A DNA stretch of 64,000 nucleotides from Hexactinellida sp. DTS-2022 (GCA_028753945.1 JAPNXP010000012.1:3224001-3288000); one strand, 5' to 3'. Positions 45,681-58,053 are shown, counted from the stretch's first letter. The notes: generated by a model from the sequence alone, not told the origin. Made by a program: numbers and translations.

Positions 45681-47317
45681 AATTAATGACTAAGAATAAG
45701 ATTGAGATTTTAAATTATAAATAAGTAAGCAAACTAGTATCATATAGTACGTATATAGATTAATATTGAAGATTGACAAAATGAATACGAGTCCTTTTGT
45801 AAGTTTATTATAATGCGAGGTAAAAATGTAAATAGTATTCCCTAGCAAAAGCGAACGAGATTATAGGCTCGTAATAAATATTTATCCTAATCTACTCGCG
45901 AATTCAAACCATTTCACTCAAGCCACCAGTTTAATCTCCAATACATATAATTTTCCATACATTCACCATAAACAGAACATAATTAATCGCGACACATTCT
46001 CAAATTAATGTTGAGTTTATTGATAAGCTGGTTGTGTTGATAGTTGGTTTAATAGCTGGTTGTTGCTGTTAAATCAGCTTATCAATATCACTAAGTTGAG
46101 AATGTGTAGCGAGTAAATGAGTAATTACGTTCTATTTATGTAGTAAATGTGTTTAAATGTGCATCTATATTAACAATACAAAGGCGTAGGCTCTGGTATG
46201 GTTGGTAGGGCCATGGACATACAAAAGTTTGCCAATTGAAATACCAATGTGCAATGGCCTCCCAATGTCACCTTAATGGACTAACCTATGGGCCCTACTA
46301 ATCCAATTCCGAGACTACGTCAAACTCCGTATGTGGGAATTCTCCGAATCTAAGATGTTGACATTTTCAGACTACTTTCTCAATATTGGAAAAGTAGTCT
46401 AAAAATAACAATTGTTATAATATTCAACCAGAGATGGGGCCAAATCCCTAGGGAATTAGGGTTTTAAAGATTTTAAGATTAATCCCAGTCCATTCAGAAG
46501 GGATTGGGAATTAATCAGAAAATCTCAAACTCAAGGTCAGTGTGTGGGAATTAAGGAACTTCTAAATGATATTATTTCGAAACTGCTCTGAATTGGTGAA
46601 TGACAAATAGGACATGTTAATCCAAATTATTTTATTTAATGCTGACATCTACACCAATTTGCATGTCTACAGGGTCTGCAAGTAATTTCGTTTCTCGTAC
46701 CTTCAAACAAACAACAAATGTGTATTGTAATTATATGTAATATAAATTATATTATTGATAATAAATAATTATTTAGAAGCTTCATTATACTTTACTTTCA
46801 CTAAGTAATATAATCTTTGGACAGGTGCGAAGTCAGCCCTAACTATAGTGGGTGTCAAGTGCGTAGGAGTAAGTGTAGCCAGCGACCCCAATAGGGGCTC
46901 AGCAGAAAACCTCTTACACACTAAGAGGCCTTGATAAATGTTAATTCAGGAGCACTTTCTATAAAAAGGTGCTATGTAACAACTGAAAAAGAAATAGCAC
47001 AGTACATATTGACTGTGAAAGCTAACTAATATGATTACATTCTTGAGCTTAGCTGTGGACGCAATTGCAATTGCATCTCTTACGAAAAAAAGCACAACCC
47101 TTAGTATATTGATTATCTTTCTTTTGGATACAAACAACTTGTGACAATCAGGTGTTCTATATTTTGAACAGCGATTTTATTTATATTGAGTCGAAGTAAA
47201 TCCATGTTAATTAAATATCAATTACTAAATAGTATTAATAATATTTCTTATACGTATTCTATTATTAGCCAATAAATCATCATGTTTAAATAAAACACAA
47301 GATCTGAAAAGTACATA

Positions 47318-47419
47318 CAGTCAACTCCGCTTAATAGAGCCACCTTGGGACTAGTTTGTTTTGACCCAATTAAGCGGAGAAACCGATTAACCGGTGGCTC
47401 TATTAAGCGGAGTTGACTG
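47318..47419. mobile_element. pogo-like MITE (102 bp)
   Basis: The ends are CAGTCAACTCCGCTTAATAG and its exact inverse, with about 27-bp inverted repeats and TA flanks at 47316-47317 and 47420-47421. It is a deletion derivative of the 40520 family. Confidence 0.92.
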
Positions 47420-48225
47420 TATATCAACAAATATTGTGTTGAGTGAAAACATAAATAAATTACAACTGTTATTGAATACTCACATTAGGATAATTAATAA
47501 ACAGTCGGAGTAATGCCAGCATAAAACATAGAGACAAGGTAGTCGGAAAATTCTAAACATTTGATATTTGGAATTTTGGACAAATGCCGACATACGGAGT
47601 CGGACAAATGCAGGCCCCTAGTTAGTTTTTATCTCAAATAGAGATGCGTTTTTTTAATCTCCAAATTACTTTAATATAATCCGGACAAACACACACATAC
47701 TCACAAAGAACGATTGTGCTTTTAATATATAGATTATTGTGGTCTGCTTAAGCACTGCCGGATTTGGTAGCCCGCGAAACCATAGGCGGGCAAACAATAG
47801 TGCAATCTTAAGGATTAAGGTTATCCACCAGTTGTAATTCTGGTAGTTCAATAATTGTTTTGCCATCTCGTAACCTATCTTATTAAAGAGGTTTTGATCC
47901 GGGGTCCCGGCTGTCTATTAACGGCCACCCCAAATAATATTATGAGGGGCGAAACGATACCTATTTTAATTTGAACATACAGAGTTACAGACTAGCCTCA
48001 ATTCGCAGGTCTAGACTATATTCGGTTCGCCGGGTGACCGCTTAACCGCTGCTAATATTGGTTAACTGTTACAGATTTAATTGAGCAGTTAACCGGTCTG
48101 TTAATCTAGTTAAATAATATCAATGTAATTGCGTATATAAAACACTAATTTAAATTATATTAATTTTGTTAGAATATGGTAATCTTAATTCTATGCATTT
48201 CCATACGTAGTAAATTCCTATAAAC
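47420..48225. other. Non-coding stretch with a solo MULE-like end
   Basis: At 47575-47618 the text GTCGGACAAATGCAGGCCCC matches the right terminus of the RING-MULE elements (GGACAAATGCAG, then CCCC). No matching left end was found, so it is a solo or truncated end. Confidence 0.45.
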
Positions 48226-48843
48226 CAAGGGTGAGGTAACTGAGGTTGTTATTGTTAACCGTTCGGGGGCTACAGTTATGATTCGTTTTGTTTATACTAC
48301 AGTGTAGGACTCAGTATTATAAAGTATTACCACATAAGTAGTCATTAACTAATTCATTTCGCAATTTTGGAAAGTTAGAAATAGTGTAGTTACAGAAAAT
48401 ATATAATGTGGTCATTGTGGTGATGAGAAATGGATTTATGATCATCATTTCCAACAAAATTCAGATATTTTTAATTAGCTTACAGTACTTCCTCGCTAAT
48501 CCCAACATGAGGTGTTCCGATTCAAAAAATTCTGTCCCGATTAGTGAATTCGTTCGGATTAGTGAAGTGTAAATACATTTTCCATTGCAAACCTTTTTAA
48601 TCCAAACTAAACTTGTAGTATACTACCTAACTTATTGTCTGAGACTTATTAATTTATAATTCCATTGTAATATACGTTGGATCTCCTGTTCGGACTAGCG
48701 AGGATGTACTGTAAGATAATTTCCAAATAATACTGCTGATTATCAACAGACCGGCTAACTGGTTAACGAAATCTGTAACCGTTAACCGATATTTAATAGC
48801 AACAGTTAAGCGGTTAGCCAGCCGGTTAACAAATCCAGCCTTG
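48226..48843. mobile_element. hAT-like element rich in GTTAACCG words, with a nested pogo MITE
   Basis: The ends are CAAGGGTGAGG and, in reverse complement, CAAGGCTGGAT. TATAAAC occurs on both sides (48219-48225 and 48844-48850). A TA-flanked MITE sits inside at 48483-48711. A second, more decayed copy follows at about 48857-49274. Confidence 0.65.
48483..48711. mobile_element. pogo-like MITE nested in a hAT-like element
   Basis: The ends are CAGTACTTCCTCGCTAATCC and, in reverse complement, CAGTACATCCTCGCTAGTCC, with TA flanks at 48481-48482 and 48712-48713. Internal CGGATTAGTGAA words repeat. Confidence 0.9.
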
Positions 48844-48856
48844 TATAAACAATAGT

Positions 48857-49274
48857 TAAGGGTGAGGTTGGTTAACCGTTTGGAGCCACGGTTACGATTG
48901 TCTTCACACTACGATTAACCGGTTAACCGCCACTGAAAGTTAAATCAAAATAATAGACATTTCTCAGAAAATATCTAAATTGTAGTAACGAAAAAGACAT
49001 TCTTTTAACCAGTACTCTATAAGTACAATTAACATACGTACAAGTTTATCACTTCAGGTTACTTCTACACTGTGGTGTCAACAAAATATATCATGTGACT
49101 ATGGGTAATCAGATAAACAATTATTATATTCTGAACAAAGTGCGTGCAAATTCACACTGTTATCCAAAAATTTGTACTTCTAATTGTAATACCGTATTAA
49201 TATATCGCTTAACTGATCACTAAAATCCGTAACAGTTAACCGGTATTAGGGGCAGTTAACCGAATCCAGCCTTG
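48857..49274. mobile_element. Second GTTAACCG hAT-like copy
   Basis: AAGGGTGAGGTTGGTTAACC at the left and GTTAACCGAATCCAGCCTTG at the right match the ends of the preceding element. The target duplication is not readable. Confidence 0.55.
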
Positions 49275-49523
49275 ATTTAATATTTTATGAAGGACGAAAT
49301 GTAGCAGTAGTAAGGAATAAAAACAAAGCTGAACCTTACTAATTATGTAGTACAAATAAATGTTCTTCAGTGTTGATCAGCATGGGCGGTTAACCGGTTA
49401 ACCGTGGCGAGAAATTGAACTGTAACCGTCCCGAGAATTTAGCATTGAATACAATATTGGGAACAACAAGATTTCTCCCCTGACTTTAGGGTGGGGTCAA
49501 CACCTCCCTCCTGAGGCTATACA

Positions 49524-49926
49524 CAGGGCCGCCGAGAGGATTACCAGAGGATTTGCGGGCCCCGGGGCAAAACAATAATGATGGGCCCAGGCACGTAGCT
49601 ACGGGGGGGCGAGGGGGGTCGACTGCCCCCCCAAAAGTACTTCTCGCCCCACCCTCCCAAGAGAATTTAGGAAGTGTTCGTTATAGTAAATAGAGTGATT
49701 CGTCCCCCACTTGCCCCCCCCCGACTCCCTGCACTTTCCCCCCCAACATAAAACTTCCCCCCCTGAATTACATACTCTAGCTACGTGCCTGGATGGGCCT
49801 CTCTGGAACCTTTCCTAATCCCAAATGTTCATTTTTACACGATTTCCTTATTTTCACGGGCCTCTTAGATCCACGGGCCCCGGGGCAACTGTCCCCCCTG
49901 CCCCCCCCCCCCTCTTGGCGGCCCTG
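49524..49926. mobile_element. hAT MITE, outer (CAGGGCCGCC ends, perfect 8-bp duplication)
   Basis: The ends are CAGGGCCGCCGAGAGG and, in reverse complement, CAGGGCCGCCAAGAGG. GCTATACA is duplicated at 49516-49523 and 49927-49934. It hosts another hAT MITE at 49588-49791. Confidence 0.93.
49588..49791. mobile_element. hAT MITE, inner (CAGGCACGTAGCTA ends)
   Basis: Ends CAGGCACGTAGCTA and its inverse, with a perfect 8-bp duplication GATGGGCC at 49580-49587 and 49792-49799. The interior is rich in long C and G runs. Confidence 0.93.
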
Positions 49927-51616
49927 GCTATACAGTAAGTGCATAGGCGTCGTAAGTGCATGTCAATCCTTCGGGCACACAGTAGTTTATTTGGACCATT
50001 CACAGGAATTAGGTATTTCCAGGTCAGATAGACCTATCAAATGTATTATATACCAATAAGGGATCGATACCTGTGAATCAATTTATGGACTCAGAAAATT
50101 AGTACGGCTTCTTATTTTTAAGTTATGACGTCATAGTAGTTTTTTAGACTCCCATAGTTTCCACAAATATTTGCCAAATTTGTATTTTCAAATAAACTAG
50201 AGCTAATTAATTTATGTGCAACTCTAAATAAATGCATGGTGTAGATATAAATTAACTTGATAATGTAATTCTAGATCCTAGGCCTGTTAAATAACCAGTT
50301 TTATTAACATCAACGATTCGACCAGTTTTTATTGATCCAATTTTGGCATTTGATCACCCTTGCTTTTTCTATTCCATTACAGCAACCTGTATAGATTCTG
50401 CAACCCGTATACTTCTAAATTATTCATTGTAGTTTACTAATAGATGAAATTTCGATAAGAAAAATTAAAATCTTGGTATATGAATTTTCAAAGCCCCCGT
50501 ATATAGACAAGTAGATTTTGGTTTGCACGGGTTTGCGCGGGGTTAGAAAGTGGTTAAAATAGAAGTTTATTAGGTAATTATAAGATAAAAACGTGTCTGG
50601 GTACACGGCACTTGACGGCACCACAAAATTAGGCACTTCCTAAAAAGGTATATATCTGTCCGGACTTTTAGTTTCAACATATTTTGTAATGATCCACTAC
50701 ACTTAGAGTTGACGTGATATATATTTGAAACTCAACTGTTTTAGGATGATCTAAGGTACAATAATATGTATTGAAAGTCTTAGGTCATAATGAATGAAGC
50801 CTACAGAGAATATGAGCATGATCTAAAGCAAGATTATGAAACCACAAAATTCAAAAATAAAATGATTCTGTTGTGTCATGATTTGATGCATTATATTTCC
50901 TAAACTCTTTCGAATTTTTAGCTGAAATTTATCTTTTCCTACGTTTTAGCTTATGCTTAAAACGATAAAAATGGTTTAGTGTGATTTGAGAACTTGAAAT
51001 TTTGCACTAATTCCTGTCAATAAACCACTGTGGGGCAGCCCGGAAATTCCGGGTAAAGTCCGGGTATAGTACTAGTAGCATAGGGGCAACCCTTACGGGC
51101 CGCCCGGACATTTCCGGGCACCCGGGCGGGTTACGACGCTATGAGTAAGTGGCTTAGAAATTAGTATGTATCTCAAATAGAAAGTGTTACTAAGTGTCTC
51201 TTTAACAACAAACAGCCCTTATTTGCAAGTACATATGTAGTTAATTCTAAATTCGTATTTAGCATATGCAATTACTTAAATAACCGTCTAGTCTCTAGGT
51301 AAATTCTAATATTTTACAAACTTGTTTACCTATATTGTCAATAACAACAACAAATAGACATAATATAAATTTGTGAGTGTCAAATTCGTATTCAGCATAC
51401 TTGTTTACCTAGTATTCACATTTAGAAGTGAACAAAAAACTGGATTAGATCTGGGATATAATTAATTTTTAACAACCCATAATATTTAGTCAAACATTTT
51501 CTATATAAGTATTACCCATAGCCTACTCTATATATGGTCTGACAGTAGATGTACCAGGGATGCACAAGAAGATGGGAAATTTTAATTTTTTAATGTTTTC
51601 TATATTGAACTACTAA
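49927..51616. other. Non-coding stretch with a GC-rich repeat and an inverted-pair member
   Basis: A GC-rich block lies at about 51030-51145 (GCCCGGAAATTCCGGG and GGGCCGCCCGG). The second member of the 45255 repeat is at about 51180-51520. No gene is seen. Confidence 0.5.
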
Positions 51617-51990
51617 GGGGCTGCATGCACTTGTCAGAATTTTGGAGTTGTCATTTGTCAGAATAATGGGAGTTGTCACTTGTCAGAATGGCTTTTTGTA
51701 GAATTGTCACTTGTCAGAATGGCTTTTTGTAAGACTGTCACTTGTCAGAATGGCTTTTTGTAGAATTGTCACTTGTCAGAATGGCTTTTTGTAAAACTGT
51801 CACTTGTCAGAATGGCATTTTGTAAGACTGTCACTTGTCAGAATGGCTTTTTGTAAAACTGTCACTTGTCAGAATGGCTTTTTGTAAAACTGTCACTTGT
51901 CAGAATGGCATTTTGTAAAACTGTCACTTGTCAGAATGGCTTTTTGTAAAACTGTCACTTGTCAGAATGACTTTTTGTTAGATTGTTACT
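51617..51990. repeat. Terminal tandem array of RING-MULE copy 2
   Basis: It starts GGGGCTGCATGCACTTGTCAG, the same terminus type as 59955, and continues with two outer variants and about ten units of roughly 30 bases with the core CACTTGTCAGAATGGC. It is the left terminal inverted repeat of the MULE whose gene lies at 52102-54860. The partner array on the right is missing. Confidence 0.85.
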
Positions 51991-52101
51991 TTATTTTTAT
52001 TAATGTAAATACTTGATAAAGAGAAATAATATAATGCGTAATAGAATATGTCAAATTATTGTCAACTATTAATTAATTAACCCCTGAGTATATATGGTTG
52101 T

Positions 52102-54860
52102 TCAATTCGTGAATATTTCTAATCTTTCTTCTATGTTGCCACGGCATATAGGACACTGATCTCCTAAATTTACTAGTCTTTCGCTGCAATCACCACAAAA
52201 GCTTGCATGCCGACATGGCGTAAAAATCCATGCATCTCTCCTTTGTGAAAGGCACACAGAACAAATTATTTCCATGTTTGTGGTTTGTTCATCTTCAACA
52301 TCTGAGAGATCTGATTCACTAGAAAGATACACAGCATGTGTTTTGATATCGCCAACAGTGTAACTCATTGCTTGCACAAATTCCCATGGAGTCAGTTCTC
52401 CATTATTCAACTTTTGTTTCAGGCTTAATCTGTGTTCTCCAATTTTCAAATCTGTTTTAGCTCTTGGTCTACTAATTTCCCTACCTTGGTATAAGCGACT
52501 TATATCATTATCTGTATCCTTAATGATTACATTAATGTGTGTCATAAAGGTCCATATTCTGGGGTGCACAGTGGGCATTTTCAAGGGTGTAAGGGGAAGT
52601 AGGAAAACTATGCTAGATAGACTCTAATGAAGTATTATTGACATATAGGTTATCGGTAGCTGCAAACCGAATGGCAATATCAAAAATGATATATGTAGTC
52701 TCCTAACAGTAGTTTTGGACGATCAATGGTAAATTCATGATTTATTAAATTTTTGGTTCTGTAACAATCATATATTAATCACCCATGATTATTGATAATA
52801 CATCTTAAACTTGGGTAAAATAATTGAAATGTTAGTCTTATCCCTAGGTATTCTATATCTCATTGATTTTATAGAAGGGTAGATGGATGCTGAGTGTAAC
52901 TATCGCATGTGCAATTACTCTTAGGAAACCCTACATAGTTTTAGGTAGCATAGTTGTATAATATGGAACATTGCTAGCGCCTAAATTTCTTCCGGATCTC
53001 ATAAAATTATTTTACTGAAATTCAAAAGCATGGATGAATTTCTAACTTGGTATGCTGATTGAGAGATTTGACTTTAATATATCATAAACTGCTTTGTTAT
53101 TCATTATCACTATCAGTTAATGGAAGAAAAAAACTAAATTAATTGGATAATTAGTGGAGAAATTCAATTTACATTATATGAATTTTCTGAGGGGACAATG
53201 GTAAATTGAAAAAAATCATTCCGGGGCGGGTTTGGGCGGATGCAAAACTAATATAAATATTTTGCTAATATGTCTATGTAACATTTAAAAGCATTAGAAT
53301 ATGTGACCACGACCGAGCACCTAATGTTTTTGAACCAAAATGGCATATAAATTTCCGTCCGAAATCCATAAATACTTCCATAAGATATTGTAAATTTAGC
53401 TTCAATTCCACAATGAAATTGTATTTATAGCAATGACATCAAGAAGTTACAGTCTTGAGTCTTGATATAAATTACATATTGATAGTATGAATCATCATAT
53501 GGGTAGAAATCGTACAAGTTTGATTACGATCGTAATATCACAACAGAATTATTGATAGAAAATATATTTAGATCAGTCATTCCAATTCATATTATTCGTT
53601 ACCCCGCTAGTATATGACTTCGAAAATTAGTATTTCTAGGTTTGAAACAATGGTGAATCTGAAAAAATATAAAAGTTCGTAATCCAAGGGTGTTGACAAA
53701 TAACTCTATTTCCCCTGGTTTGCCCACTGTGGGGTGGTTACACCTCATTCTAGTCTTTAGCTTGGAGTGGTAGCTCTCTGCCCCGTTATTAGTTGCTATA
53801 TTTATTTCATTCACTGAGAGTTCCTCAGCTGGTGTTTGATTGAGCCATCGTTTCTTAAAATAGTTCTTGAGTTTTTCTAGCTTAGACATCTGATCAGCTG
53901 GTAGAGCAGGGGTTTCTAACTTTCTATCAAGCTATATGTGGGGATTATCAGTGAGCAGGCAAAAAAGGAATAGCCATTAGTAGTCGTATGAACTTGGAAA
54001 CCTGGACATTCTCTTTAAAACTCTGGGTGAGTCCAAGCTTCTGTGTTTTTGCCCAGATTCTTTGTGTGAAGTCAAACCAGCACCCATATAATTTCATTTG
54101 AGGATAGATTTCCTTAAAGGCGTTTCTGGGTGCTGGTTCCCAATCTGACATTGACCCCTTGGGCTGGAAATGGGGAATAAGTGAAGCAAGGTCCTCCAAA
54201 ACTGCTGTGTATAATTCTTGACTCTTGGATGTCATTATACAATGGATGGCAGGCATAGTGTGTCTTCCAACAGCCACAAATATTGTCCACAATTGAACAA
54301 ACTGTTTTGGAACTGTCTGGAATGTGCCATCAAATTGGATGTTCGTGATCTCGTTGAGGAGAATCTTCATCTCATCTGAAAAAAAGATTACGGCAGTTTG
54401 GCTTCCTCTTGTTACTGAAAATTTGAAGTTTTCCCAAAAGTTGATGTTGCTAACATTTCACAGAAGTCAGTAGCTGTTAGAGGAATTTTAGGCTCAAGTG
54501 TTCTTCTTGCGCGATACAATGATGACTCGCATTCTACAAACGATATATCAGCTGCACAGGGATTGTGTCGTCAAATATTTTTCGAAGGTTCATTTGTGAA
54601 TGTTTTGTAACACTTTTGCACTTAGCCTTGAGTTGGAATACATCAGATTTATAGTCTTCAACACTATGATTATGTTGATTCATTGGAGTGATTAAATTTC
54701 TTAGACGATTCAACTTGCTAGTTCCTTTGCAACCAGTTCTAAAAATCGCGTTTGAGGTATACATAATCCTCGGTTAACTTTGAATGAACATACTTGTGTC
54801 CGTCGCAGGTTGTAATGACTTTTCCAATTGATCGTTTATATTCCTGTGAAGTGAATTCCA
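52102..54860 (-). pseudogene. MULE transposase with C-terminal RING finger, copy 2, interrupted
   Basis: It reads from a Met at 54860 (MEFTSQEYKRS) through a FLYWCH-like zinc-binding region (AIFRTGCKGTSKLNRL, then HNH near 54670). The MULE core at 54370-53948 has D in QFDGTFQTVP, D in MSDWEPAPRNAF and the GCWFDFTQ motif; 53889-53730 has E in NNGAESYHS. After a 1.16-kb hAT insertion, the last exon part (52565-52102) ends in a C3HC4 RING finger (CSVCLSQRR, CRHASFCGDC, CPICRG). Frameshifts near 54400-54540 and 53890-53950 disable it. The Asp in WFDF replaces the usual His. The RING suggests a ubiquitin ligase activity fused to a transposase; that is inferred from its repetition in sister copies. 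Confidence 0.85.
52569..53729. mobile_element. hAT-like element (about 1.16 kb) inside the RING-MULE gene
   Basis: The ends are CAGTGGGCA and TGCCCACTG. On the coding strand the flanks are CCACCCCA and GCACCCCA (7 of 8 equal, allowing one offset base). Removing the insert with one duplication restores the reading frame and the CNHPRIWTF text matched by copy 1. No transposase is visible inside. Confidence 0.85.
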
Positions 54861-55763
54861 TTATCGTTTATAAAATGACTAACTAATTCGGAGTTTAAAT
54901 ACTTGACATTTGCATTGTTCGTAACTAATAGATTGATTTGAATTGCATGAATCGCTAACACCCACAAAAATAACAAATTCCGATTGTTGTTCCATAAGGT
55001 ACAAATAGTTATCTGAAATTAAATTCTAATGGTTTCAGCAACCACTAAAGTCACATACAAAAAATGGCTCCAAATTGAACTCACCATCAGTAGTGGAATA
55101 CGCTATACGGAGAAGAAATGACTTAACAAATGACTGAATACATAGATTGAAAGGAAGTGTCTTGTGGTCAGCAAATATGTTTGATTATGCTAGAAAGTTT
55201 AAGTCGACGCTCGGTTCAAGGATTTGAAGATAGGAGATGTGATAATTAGAACCCGACATCATACGGTATAGACCGAAATGGTCCTAGGGATCCGTCTGTA
55301 GAAAGGAGGACAAGACAACAGATATGTAAAGCCACAAGATTGAGTCAAATGATTGGTAATTTGTGGTAAGGTAATACAAGCATGTCTAAAACTGGTGTAT
55401 GTTGTTTACTCAGTTTGCCAATCATCTAACCAAAACTACATGAGTCAAAAATAGAAATCGCTCGTCATTAAAAGTCAAAGGTCTAGAGAAATTATCGTTC
55501 AAACGTATTCCTTTAAAAGGTGTGTTAAAGCAAGTTCCTGCAAAACAGATTCAATTTCTCGGATGTCACTAATTGCAGCAATGGAAACGGATATACTCTG
55601 TCTATTAAAATAGGCTGAGGTGGATAAATAAGCATTGATTTCAAGGTACAAATCTACTGAGATATTTTTTCAGCCATTTTAGCGAGAACAAACGTTATGT
55701 TGCTTTCATTACGGAACCACACCAACCAACTATAAGGTAAATAAATCAAGGTTAACTTATCTT
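54861..55763. other. Non-coding stretch upstream of RING-MULE copy 2
   Basis: The right-hand terminal array expected for the MULE was searched for by eye and not found. No gene signal is seen in this AT-rich DNA. Confidence 0.45.
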
Positions 55764-56209
55764 TCAAGTCCTGTGGAGAGTTACCACAAACTTCTCTTTC
55801 TCTTGACTCTCGGATCTCAAGCTGAGTTGTAGTGTTTGGTTCATCAATTCTTCCTCTTTTGCATCGTATGAGAAGCGATTCCGTTTGTAAGGTTTGGATG
55901 AGTAATATGCTGGGCAGCCGGGCAGTAAACTTGGTACAGCGCCTTCCTTCAGCTTTGGATTTGCCCGCGGTACTTCAGTAAAAGTACCATCTCCTCTTGG
56001 GACTTTCCAAAGTGTAGTATATGTTTTCTTTCTGAAAATGGTTGATACATACATAGACCACCTTCAGGTCACCGATATCCTCGCGACGAAGAGCGCATGT
56101 CCAGGCATGATTCAGGGTTGGTGGATTTTGAGGCATCTTGAACACAAGGAACATGGTCATCAGGGTTGTAGTTGCTCTTGCATCCGGGAACAGAACACGA
56201 GTTAGGCAT
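55764..56209 (-). pseudogene. THAP zinc-finger gene fragment with two frameshifts
   Basis: It begins at a Met at 56209 (MPNSCSVPGCKSNY), the usual N-terminal THAP position. After a frameshift near 56150 come FKMPQNPPTL and VCINHFQKENIYYT, completing the C2CH pattern. After another near 56010 come GDGTFTEVPR and the GAVPSLLPG motif that ends THAP domains. A short charged tail ends at 55764. THAP domains bind DNA in host regulators and in P-element-like transposases. No transposase core is visible, so either origin is possible. Confidence 0.75.
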
Positions 56210-57481
56210 GAATAGAAGCTAATATGAATAAAATACCAAAGCGAAATTAAAAGGATGAGATTTTACGTCAATAGAAGAGTTTGGAATAAAATATGATCAA
56301 TAATTGTATATATTTCAAGAATATTTCTAATTAATGTGGTTGATTATGATTATTATTTTTGAAATTAAATATTGTGGTTGGATAAATATTACTATCTTCT
56401 CCTTCAACCTTGGTCCACATTTTCTAGGTTACTGTCAGGCCATATATAGAGTAGGCTATGGCCCAGCTCTTTTAATTGTTTATAAGATTTAACAAACCTT
56501 AAGAAACTGTATGGAGGATTTCTTGATACTGTCATGAGTTCACTGTACTCAATCAGGAGGCCATAATGAACGAAATATTTGTTATTTATATTTATTAGTT
56601 GTATATCTTGGCCTTCATCTTGCACTGACACTTTCCTCTGCAAGTAGAACTATACACTACATAAACGAAATTTAGTTAAAATATCGTTAGAATTATCTAA
56701 AACAATTTAATAATTTAAGTAGGTTTTAATATTATATAAAGTTATAACATTTTAGGCTATACCTCGGTGTTCTTTGAGCTGGCGAACCTCACTCTCCAAA
56801 TATAGGATAACTCCACTTTTTTCTAACTTCAAATTAGCTTCTGCATATTCAAAGCCTAATGGACATGTTTGCAGCATTTTTCTGGGTATAAATTATCTGG
56901 AATTGGGGTATCAGATACTAATTGATGCTTTGAAACATCTGAAAGGGTTCTGCTCAAAGCAAATGGAATCTTTGTTGTAGAAATACATTCAGATTTTCGT
57001 TGAGGTTGAATATTTCGAGGTACTTGAGGTATAAGGTTTTCTGGGATATTATGGACAATTAATTTAAAATTGAAGGATCTTTCACAAGATGTACATGACC
57101 ATTTTTCTCTTGTAAACGATAATTGTGAATATTAATTGGACAAACAACTAAGATGATGTGAACACTATCTACTATGTAACATGCCACGTTCTGAATGAAA
57201 TAGGCATTTATTGTGATGAATGTTATATAACAAATGCAGTTCCATAAACTAAGCAGTGAATGCAGTCAATCGAATGGCAATGGTTACAACATTTGGTGTC
57301 CGTTTTCACGGATACCAAATTCTATGCGAGGAATATTTTACCTATAGGAATATAAATAAAATACTAAATGAATATAATTGGTTTAAATCATTAATGATAA
57401 CAGGGCTAACCTTGATTGCATCTAAAGTCTGGAAAGAATGTCAGGTTAGAATCCAAGAGATTCAAAAAATGAGGACTTTTT
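56210..57481. other. Stretch with unassigned minus-strand frames
   Basis: A 79-residue minus frame (56643-56404) and a coiled-coil-like minus segment near 56780-56880 (NLKLEKSGVILYLESEVRQL) could be decayed exons of the THAP gene or of another gene. I recognise neither. Confidence 0.3.
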
Positions 57482-58053
57482 CAGTGCTGCCAACCCTCCC
57501 GCTTTGGGCGGGAGGGTCCCGCTTTTTGATGTTTCCTCCCGCTCTCCCGCCTCCCCTCTCAAACCTCCCGCTTTTTGGATGATTGTATATGTAAATATTA
57601 GAATCTGAATTTATAATTACAAGCAATATATTTTAGAAGTATTCACTTAACTAATTTACTCTAACCCCAGAAACAAATTTGTCTATTTTAAAAATACCAT
57701 AATTCTGTATATTATCTTGTATTTCCAATTTTCCATTCTGACACATCATTAGGAAATTTTTATAACACACCATTTAGGAAATTTTTATTTATTTATATAT
57801 TTTATAATAATAATAAAATGCTCACTGCTACCTTATATTTCAATATGAGAGGGTAGAAACTAATTGATAGGTAGAGAAATGTTTTTATAATGCCTTTTAT
57901 TCAGGTATTCTTGCTAATTTAACTAAAATACTGACCTCCCGCTTTTTCTCCCGCTTTTAGAGTATCAACCTCCCGCTTTTAGATGAAACTCCCGCCACAG
58001 GTCCCACTTTTGGGTATATATAATATATATCATATTTTAGGTTGGCAGCACTG
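57482..58053. mobile_element. MITE (572 bp) with CAGTGCTGCCAAC ends and CTCCCGC repeats
   Basis: Ends are CAGTGCTGCCAACCCTCCC and, in reverse complement, CAGTGCTGCCAACC. The word CCTCCCGCTTTT repeats near both ends. CTTTTT is present on both sides. The CAGTG-type ends suggest hAT, although only 6 duplicated bases are seen. Confidence 0.75.

Larger units (their letters stand above)
44462..47317. other. Non-coding stretch with a hairpin and half of an inverted pair
   Basis: It contains a 33-base hairpin at 45194-45226 and the left member of an inverted repeat pair (45255-45680). A C/G-richer patch near 46810-46920 is of unknown origin. No credible gene is seen. Confidence 0.5.

Noticed and set aside
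46430-46620. Possible hAT MITE starting CAGAGATGGGGCC and ending CTGCTCTG
   Set aside because: The inverted similarity is only about five bases and no 8-bp duplication is present.
46800-46930. Possible small RNA gene in a GC-richer patch
   Set aside because: It does not fold into a tRNA or 5S pattern and shows no box A/box B text that I could defend.
51617-51990. Regular about 30-bp repeats resembling a CRISPR array
   Set aside because: Units are directly adjacent without unique spacers, lie in a eukaryotic transposon terminus, and have no cas genes nearby.
55000-55763. Missing right terminal array of RING-MULE copy 2
   Set aside because: No TTGTCAGAAT or CGGACAA units are present there, so no right end is annotated; the element is treated as truncated.
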